DNA from: Hymenopus coronatus
Taxonomy: Eukaryota; Arthropoda; Insecta; Mantodea; Hymenopodidae
Reading direction: 5' to 3'
Assembly (NCBI GenBank): GCA_030762935.1
Contig: CM060900.1
Span: 374,685,132 to 374,749,131, forward strand
Length of the DNA: 64,000 bases
The notes below the pieces were generated by a model that ran no database searches, was not told the DNA's origin, and worked only from the letters and a program-made list of their open reading frames with translations. Positions 57,121-64,000 of this stretch are shown piece by piece (positions within the stretch are counted from its first letter, which is position 1; each line of letters opens with the position of its first letter). The position numbers and the translations under genes are program-made.

Positions 57121-59002
57121 CACCCTACATGAAAGTAGCACAGCACGTTGGCTTAAGGAGAAGATAACCAAAACATTAAGCTGCAATTGGCAGAGCGGGA
57201 ATCGGGGCCGAATTCCGCAAAGGCTCACGGTGTGTAATTCAGATGGGCATTTCTGCTTGAATTGGCTATGAGTGCCGTCGTATATATTCCGCTCGATGCA
57301 TGCAACGCTGTAGAGCAATAATTGTACATGAGTAATATTTTAGCGGCGTCTTTTACGGAGACTCTGGCAAGCAAATTTCCATTCTAACAACAGTTTGAAA
57401 ATACTTTTTGTCCAACGGATGGTCGGTTCAGTGATCTGAAAACAAACCATACGTCATGCCTATACTGAGCAATTATACAGCTAGCTCCTTTTGGAAATAG
57501 ATACTGTGAAATTCAGATAAATTCATCGGATAGTTTTCACCGAGATAAATTTTGTAAGAAGTAACACAAATTCTGAAACTTTTTGTTTTTGTTTTTTTAA
57601 ATTAAATTTCAAGTTTTAATATTGCATTCAACTCTCATTCAAGATAATTCTTATCTGATAAATTATAGCCAGGAAGTTTTACCATAATAAAAGTATTGAA
57701 CCTTTCACCATAAACCGGAGTTCATTTGTCCCTTAATGGGTTACTTTGGTCCAACACACTATATATTTTTATTTTATGTTGTATTTAATGTAAACATTTG
57801 AATTATTCCTTTCATATATTTAGAGGAGCTCAAGTTTTGGTAAATAATTATAGTAATTTTAGGATTATCACATTTCAATACCATGAGCAACGTCTTGAAC
57901 ATTATAATCTTAAAAATATTATATTTCCCTAATGCTGAGGCCCCTATTATTAGAGAGTAATGATATTGTTCATATTGGATGCAGAATAAAATGAAAAGTT
58001 TATTAGTTACTTATATATTATTATTATTATTATTGTTACTATTATTATTATTTTTTTGTTATTAGATAATCTATATGTACATGATACAAGAGTTAATAGC
58101 GAGAATCCGTTCTGAGAAATGAGCGTAGTGAGTGTAGCCTGCCTGAGAGCAGAAGATGAGTGTCATACCCCACTTTTTAGTCAGTAGATTATTAATTTGA
58201 TTCTTTTTATATATTTCCTATATGCGATGTACAATTGTTTTCTTTGCTGTAATTGTAAGTTATTTCCTTTTAGCATTACTACTGTTAATTATACATAAGG
58301 AAAGCTATGAGAATAATTAGCTGGTAATCTTCATATGTCTGTTTCAAGAATGTTATTACTTTTACAATGTCCTTGACATTGAGGTATAGTTTGATTAAGC
58401 AATAATCGCTCAAAGTGTTCAGGATATCCATATTTTAGCTATATGCTCAAAATATGCTAAGATCAGATTTACAGTGCAAATAGTTAGTATAGTTCTACCT
58501 AGTGTCATTAAGGGGGCACAGAAGAGCTATTCTAGCGCTTTTGGTATAAAGTGTCAACATTGGATTTTTTAATGCCAAAAATCCACATATCTTAAAGTAC
58601 ATTTTTGCAAAGCTTGGTTCTCCTAGGATGGATGTAACGCATGTTTTGAATGGCATTTTAAAACATTGTGCTGGTTAAATGACGCTCTATGTCAAACTTT
58701 AAAGCCATTTTTGCTTCATATTTTCTGTAATTTTTACACATTCAAAATCTATCACCTCCTACAAAATATAGATCAAACTCTGAAATTTTCCTCATAGCAC
58801 TGCAGAATATGTGTAATAAAATATCTTATTGGAATTTTAATATTGGTTAAGATTAGTATAATACTTTGCTGTTCTTTGCAATATCTACCACTTGGTGATG
58901 GAAAATTTTAAACGGACATTTTGCTACAAATATCCTAATGAATGTAATATTAAAATGGTGGATTTAGCTCAATGTAACTGTAGAACAATATTGATTTTAA
59001 TT
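57121..59002. other. Unassigned A+T-rich sequence with ATT microsatellite
   Basis: An imperfect (ATT)n lies at about 58016-58064. A 69-codon minus frame is at 57109-57318. Nothing else recognised. Confidence 0.4.
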
Positions 59003-59172
59003 TTAGCTAATTAAATCGAGTAAATTAATTAATGTATCCAGAATGAAAAAATGTATTTGAATGAAACTTGGTATGAATTCTTATTTTGTTTACGGTAAAG
59101 CCTGCAAAAAATTTAAGGGTGTAGCCTTAATATTTTAGGAAATCACTATTACCACTTCCGTGACTCCTTAGA
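59003..59172 (+). repeat. Dispersed repeat family D, copy 2
   Basis: Collinear with 46514-46680; see that entry for the shared blocks. Similarity may extend to the left but is too weak to bound. Confidence 0.65.
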
Positions 59173-59980
59173 AATCCTGTTATATGCTATTTCGTACTGA
59201 TTCCTTCACTTTGTGGTCAAAATGTTACACTATATACCTTTCTGCTGCAAGTAGCAAATTCTGTTGATTGTTCAAATTTCAGAATTACTGCATACATCAA
59301 CATTACAAAAAGCCCCTTAAATAATAATGAGTCCGCCAGGAACTTGACACTAGTAACCCTGTAGTGTTTTAGTTTTATTTCTTTAAATAATATTAACTAC
59401 GGTACAACGTGCTTCTTTAAACTTCGATTGTCTAAAAAGTTTATTATCATAGCTTTAGAAGTTGAAAGTATATATGATTATTGTAGATTTATTACATTTA
59501 AATTTTAATATGTTTGTAATTTCTTTGAGCTGTTTAATCCACCCTAAGCACATATTTATGAATTACGTTAACAACACTTTTCTAATTATACGCAAACTCA
59601 TTAACATCATTTGAATGAATAGGTCAGCACTGGGCTTTAATATACCTTAATAATCTTAATTTGAAATGTTGTTTTCACAAAATGTGAAATTATTGAAAGC
59701 ATAGAATTTGATTTTAACGAGCACACTGAATTAATGGAATAATATTTAGGTAACTCTCTAAAATAGAAAAAAAAAATTAAATTGGTCTGAACCACTATGC
59801 GAAACTTCATTATTAGCGACATATTCTGAACAGATATAAGAAGTACAAAAAGGCATGTTGAGGAAAACGGTGTTAAAACACAGAGTCCATGCAGCACTCC
59901 TTAATCCAATCTTTAAGATCTAATCTCATATCGCCGAATTTGCCTTTGGAACAATTGCTCATTGGCAATGATCACCCATT
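59173..59980. other. Unassigned A+T-rich sequence
   Basis: An 86-codon minus frame (59637-59897) has no known domain. Confidence 0.4.
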
Positions 59981-59984
59981 TTGC

Positions 59985-61200
59985 TATTGTGTTATCCCGA
60001 GGTCTAAAAATGTATATGTGAATTTAAATGCCCGGCTTTGGGGATGCGAAAAGTGTGAAAACGTAATAAGCAATGGATTGGCTAAAAGCTCTTGCGGAAT
60101 TATTGATAGCAAATGAATTTCTAAAATGAAATCGCCTCCGTTGAACAAAAACGAAATTATACTCACGATATCAATAACAAGTGTAAAAAGCAAGCTTTGA
60201 GAATTTTAGGGATGAGCATTCAATTGTAAGTATCGTTTCATTAGAAATGTTGTCTCGACTTCCTAACCTTATTAATGCATTCCCTTAAAATAAAATTAAA
60301 TCAGAATAAAGAAATATAGGTATTGTAGATATTGGTTACGGTAACAGAGGGACCATTTTTACTATCTAGAATCCCTGTTTCAGGCAAGCTCTAACTAGAA
60401 GAGACAAAATGAAATAGGATATATTGTTGTACGGTTCAGTGGCTCCAGATATGTTTGCAGATGACACAAGGTTCTGGAAGCTAAAATACCTTCATCTTAA
60501 TTTACGCTTCACTGAATAACATGTACATTACAACTAATGCTTAGAGATGCATGATAACAAGGAAAAGTTTGCCCTACATACTCCAACCGTGCTTGAACGT
60601 GGGAGTGTCGCTACGTCTCCTATCAAAAGAAAAATTAAGAACACACTCAACCGTGAAAGGTTTCACATGGGTAAGGTAATTTGCCACGCGTCAGTTCATA
60701 CATACGTGTATTTGTTACGTGTCACTTCAACTTACTTGGCATATCAGTAACTGCGTGAGGACAAAGATAAAGACACTCGGTCTCTTTCAGCTGCATAATT
60801 GAAATTTACATCCGAATGCGGAATTTAAATACTTTTCTGTTAGAATGTCTTAAAAGGAAAGAGATAGAGTTATGGGTTGGACGTCATGGTGCTATGTCAA
60901 CACACTATCTTTAAATGTGAAATCTCCATTAAATTGTATTTTATTAAGTGGTTTTATTTCTTATTACAATCCGTCTTTTTGTTTTCTTTTTTGCTGCTTC
61001 TGCTGCAGACGCTAATATTGACCGGTTAGGTTTTAGAGGCCTTCACTATAAGTATGTGACAGACATAGGAGAGAATGAGAAATTTAATGTTAAAATCTAT
61101 AGGAGCTATATTTATAGGAGAGAGTTTCCCAATCAGGATATAGAAAAGTACACGAGTTATAGGGTATTAAAGATGAAGGCAAGACAATGAAATAATAATT
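59985..61200 (+). repeat. Tandem unit T, copy 1, longest
   Basis: It holds, in order: AATGGATTGGCTAAAA, AAATTATACTCACGATA, GGTTACGGTAACAGAGGGACC, TTTGCAGATGAC-CA-AGGTTCTGG, CTTCATCTTAATTTACGCTT, AGAGATGCATGATAACAAGG, TGCTTGAACGTGGGAGTG, GGTAAGGTAATTTGCCACG, ATGGGTTGGACGTCATG and TTTTAGAGGCCTTCACT. The set recurs in part at 61490-62170 and 62176-63095. I do not recognise it. Confidence 0.7.
61009..61190 (+). CDS. Possible terminal exon, 60 codons, speculative
   Basis: A long pyrimidine tract (TCTTTTTGTTTTCTTTTTTG) ends in CTGCTTCTGCTGCAG at 61008, a good splice-acceptor shape. It is followed by a frame open for 60 codons (DANIDRLGFRGLHYKY at the start, then a basic, Tyr-rich stretch) to TGA at 61188-61190. 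Unit copy 3 keeps the DRLxFRGLH segment but then stops. No family is recognised, so this may be a relic or chance. Confidence 0.2.
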
Positions 61201-61489
61201 ATATTTTCTATCCTTGGATTCCATATTGAGAACCCCCTTCTTAAACGTTACCAGGGAGTCTTACTTTTTTATAGTTAATAACATACATGGGATATGAGTT
61301 GTATTGCTTTGTGCTAAATAGACCTTGATAGACCTAGAGCACCACAACTATATTGTTGTTTACAAATAATCGATCCAAGTAGACTATCCCTACAGCTTTT
61401 GATTACTTTTAATTACGGTGATTAGTGTGTTAAGTGTCATCCAAATATATGGGATTTTGTCCAGTTTACTATGGCTAAAACGTCATCAT

Positions 61490-62170
61490 TATCAAACAAT
61501 TCGCAATTCTAAAAAATATAGTTGTGAATGTAAATACTTAGATTTTGGGAAGGCGCATTAGTTTAAAAGCTTACTGAGCAATGGAATGGCTAAAATCTCT
61601 AGGAGAATAATTGACAGGAATGGATTTCTAATATTAAATCGGCTGTGTTAGACAACAAAGAAATTATACTCACGATATTAGTAACAAGTGTTGTAAAAAG
61701 CAAAGATTTGAGAATTTTAGGAATGGGCACTCAATTGTAAGTACCGTTTCATTAGAAATGTTGTCCCAAATTCCTGATCTTATTGATGCATTCTCTTAAA
61801 ATAAAATTAAAACCAGACTAAAGAAATACAGACATATAAGATATTGGTTACGGTAACAGAGGAACCATTTTTACTATCTAGAATTCGAGTTTCAGGCAAG
61901 CAGTAATTAGTAGGGGCAAAATAAACTAAGATATATTGTTGTACGCTCCAGTGGCTCTGAATATGTTTGCAGATGACCTAAGATTCTGGCGGCTAAAATA
62001 GCTTCATCTTAATTTACGCTTCACTGAATAACGACTCAATATCGCGCAGTAAGTGGACATGTATAATACAACTATAGTTTAGAGATGCATGATGACAAGA
62101 AAAACTTCGTACTCAGTGGCACTTGAACGTAGGAGTGTCGCTAAGTCTCCTGTCAAAACATTGTAGAACA
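61490..62170 (+). repeat. Tandem unit T, copy 2, right half missing
   Basis: It matches copy 1 from AATGGAATGGCTAAAATC through AAATTATACTCACGATATTAG, GGTTACGGTAACAGAGG, TTTGCAGATGACCTAAG and AGAGATGCATGATGACAAG to AGTGTCGCTAAGTCTCC. It then jumps to the start of copy 3. A ~290-base spacer (61201-61489) separates it from copy 1. Confidence 0.7.
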
Positions 62171-62175
62171 CACAA

Positions 62176-63095
62176 AAAGAAATTATACTCACGATACCAA
62201 TAACAAGGGTAAAAAGCAAAGTTTTGAAAACTTTAGGAATGAGCAGTTAGTTAGGGAAGTTGTTCCGAATAAAATAAATAAATCAAAATCACAATAAAGA
62301 AACAGGCATTATAGATATCGGTTACGCTAGCAGAGGGACCATTTATACCATCTAGAATTCCTCTTTCAGGTGAGCAGTAATTAGTGGAGGCAAAATAAAC
62401 TAGGACATATTTTGGTGTACGGTTCAGTGGTTCTAGATATGTTTACAGATGACACAAGATTCTGGAAGCTAAAATAGCTTCATCTTAGTTTACGCTTAAC
62501 TGATTTATCATTCAGCATCGTGCAGAATGTCAACATGTATATATAATACAACTAATGCTAAGAGATGCATGATAAAAAGGAAAACTTATCATGCTTGAAC
62601 GTGGGAGCGTTCTCCTATCCAAACATTGTGGAACACGCTCAACCGTGAAAGCTTTCATATGAGTAAGGTAATTTGCCACGGATCCATTCACGCCTACGGG
62701 TATTCGTTACGTGTCACTTCAGCTTACTTGGCATATCCATAACTGCGTGACAACATAATATGTGAGGACAGAGTTAAAGGACCCTCAGTCTCTTTTAGCT
62801 GCACACATGAAATTTACATCGGGGTTGAGGAATTTAAATACTTTTCTGTTAGAATATCTTAAATAGGAGGAGATGCTGTAATGGGTTGGACGTCATGTTT
62901 GTTATGTCCACACGTTATCTCTAAATGTGAATTGTTTAAGATCTCCAGTACAGCAGATGTTATTAAGAGATTTTATTACTTATTACAACCCGGACATTTG
63001 TTTAGGCTGCTGCTGCTGCTGCTGCAGAAAGTTAAAATGGACAGATTAGATTTTAGAGGCCTTCACTGTATTTTATGACAAACATGAGAGAATAA
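62176..63095 (+). repeat. Tandem unit T, copy 3, left end missing
   Basis: It starts at AAATTATACTCACGATACC and continues collinear with copy 1 to TTTTAGAGGCCTTCACTG. It has a perfect (GCT)n run at 63006-63027 where copy 1 has GCTGCTTCTGCTGCAG, a small triplet expansion. Confidence 0.7.
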
Positions 63096-64000
63096 GAGAT
63101 TTACTGTTATAATCTATAGGTCAGAAATTCCCACTCAGATTGATCGCTTATATGTAAATCTGTCAGAGCAAGTGCAAGATATGCAGTTTGTGCCCGCTGC
63201 GATTAGCCACCACAATGCTATCTCACTGCAGTTTGACTTAGATTGTCAATTTCCCACTTATGGCTGGGAATATGGCTAGAAACTCAATAATAGGTGATTA
63301 GAGGTTGATAATACAAAAAAGGCCCCTTCAGGGATGGTTGACAAGCTCTGAAGCACAGGTGGCGACGTAGCAAACTGTCAGTTATTCACCAATAGTTTTT
63401 AGTTAAACCACACATCCAATCCTTTTTCAAGAAAATGGGTATTGTTAAAGCGCGAGACAATCGTATGGAAATGAGCTACTATTATGAATTCCTGCATGAC
63501 CTTGATAGGTTACAAAGAAAAGGGCGAGAGATGAGCGTTGAACTAGTTCAAGTTAAACAAAAACATTTTTGCCATCACGGAAGAGCCGCTATAGGGAGTA
63601 AAAATAAGATATTGTGCTAAACTGATTGCAGGGGATGAGAAAAATTGTTTATTGCTAATAGTCTTAGAAGATCAGGGTGCTCAATCCAAATATGTAGTTG
63701 GTGTGCCATTGTCAAATAGAAGGGTAGCGTCCACGGCTACTGAAAGTAATCAGGCTCTCCAGACATAATTTTATGTTCTTGTTCTCTGCACAATCAAGTT
63801 CAACTGCAGCTACCATTGAGATAGTGAACAAATCTCGCCAGACCAACAAGACTAGAAACAACCACCGAGGAAGTACGTTATGCGTACAGCATGCTAGTTT
63901 GCAACCGGCAACCGGCACGCACCTCATGATTCACTATGGCTATTATAACATTTTCTTACCAGTAATATGACAAAAGTTTGTTCAGCTTATAAATGGCGTG
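63096..64000. other. Unassigned sequence
   Basis: A 61-codon plus frame (63435-63620; MGIVKARDNRMEMSYYYEF at the start, charged and helical) and a 71-codon minus frame (63712-63927) have no recognised family. Nothing else seen. Confidence 0.35.

Noticed and set aside
1..64000. CRISPR arrays, bacterial operons, riboswitches or phage genes
   Set aside because: No regular direct repeats with unique spacers, no ribosome-binding-site-led gene runs and no bacterial gene density; the SINEs and transposons are eukaryotic.

Overview
The window looks like non-genic nuclear DNA from an insect. It is A+T-rich (roughly two thirds A+T by eye) and has no long open frame; the longest is 169 codons. It is packed with tRNA-derived SINEs, decayed DNA transposons, medium-length dispersed repeats and simple repeats. 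The transposase relics belong to families common in insects. A cockroach- or termite-like genome is possible, but that is a low-confidence guess. I found no intact, recognisable host gene, no true tRNA or rRNA gene and no CRISPR array. The short open frames are mostly chance frames inside repeats.

Layout. 0-20 kb holds scattered SINEs (my labels S1-S7), three copies of a dispersed repeat 'family B', a 0.7-kb terminal-inverted-repeat element at 5.8-6.5 kb, a 46-bp minisatellite at 11.8 kb, a large AAT/AAG microsatellite at 13.0 kb and an RFX/X-box-like palindrome beside a CCAAT motif at 14.94 kb. 20-30 kb holds two diverged tandem copies of a ~3.3-kb block. Each copy carries a different SINE at a site that is empty in the other. 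27.6-29.5 kb is an inverted pair of the main dispersed repeat, 'family A'. 31-33 kb holds a family A copy split by a palindromic double SINE. 34.9-36.2 kb is a dead mariner-like transposase gene interrupted by a SINE. 41-43 kb holds two tandem family A copies. 43.8-44.4 kb has overlapping open frames on both strands with a TATA plus initiator arrangement. 51.0-52.0 kb is a DNA transposon with inverted ends and an N-terminal transposase relic that has lost its catalytic part. 60-63 kb is a threefold, strongly diverged tandem repeat whose nature I do not recognise.

Family A is the dominant feature: about 13 copies or fragments of a ~0.85-kb sequence, with inverted ends and a hairpin beside one end. 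It makes up roughly a sixth of the window. The elements do not act together as a pathway. The sequence records nested insertion: DNA elements and duplications are older, and SINEs interrupt them. All family names and boundaries come from comparing copies within the window by eye; no database search was made.
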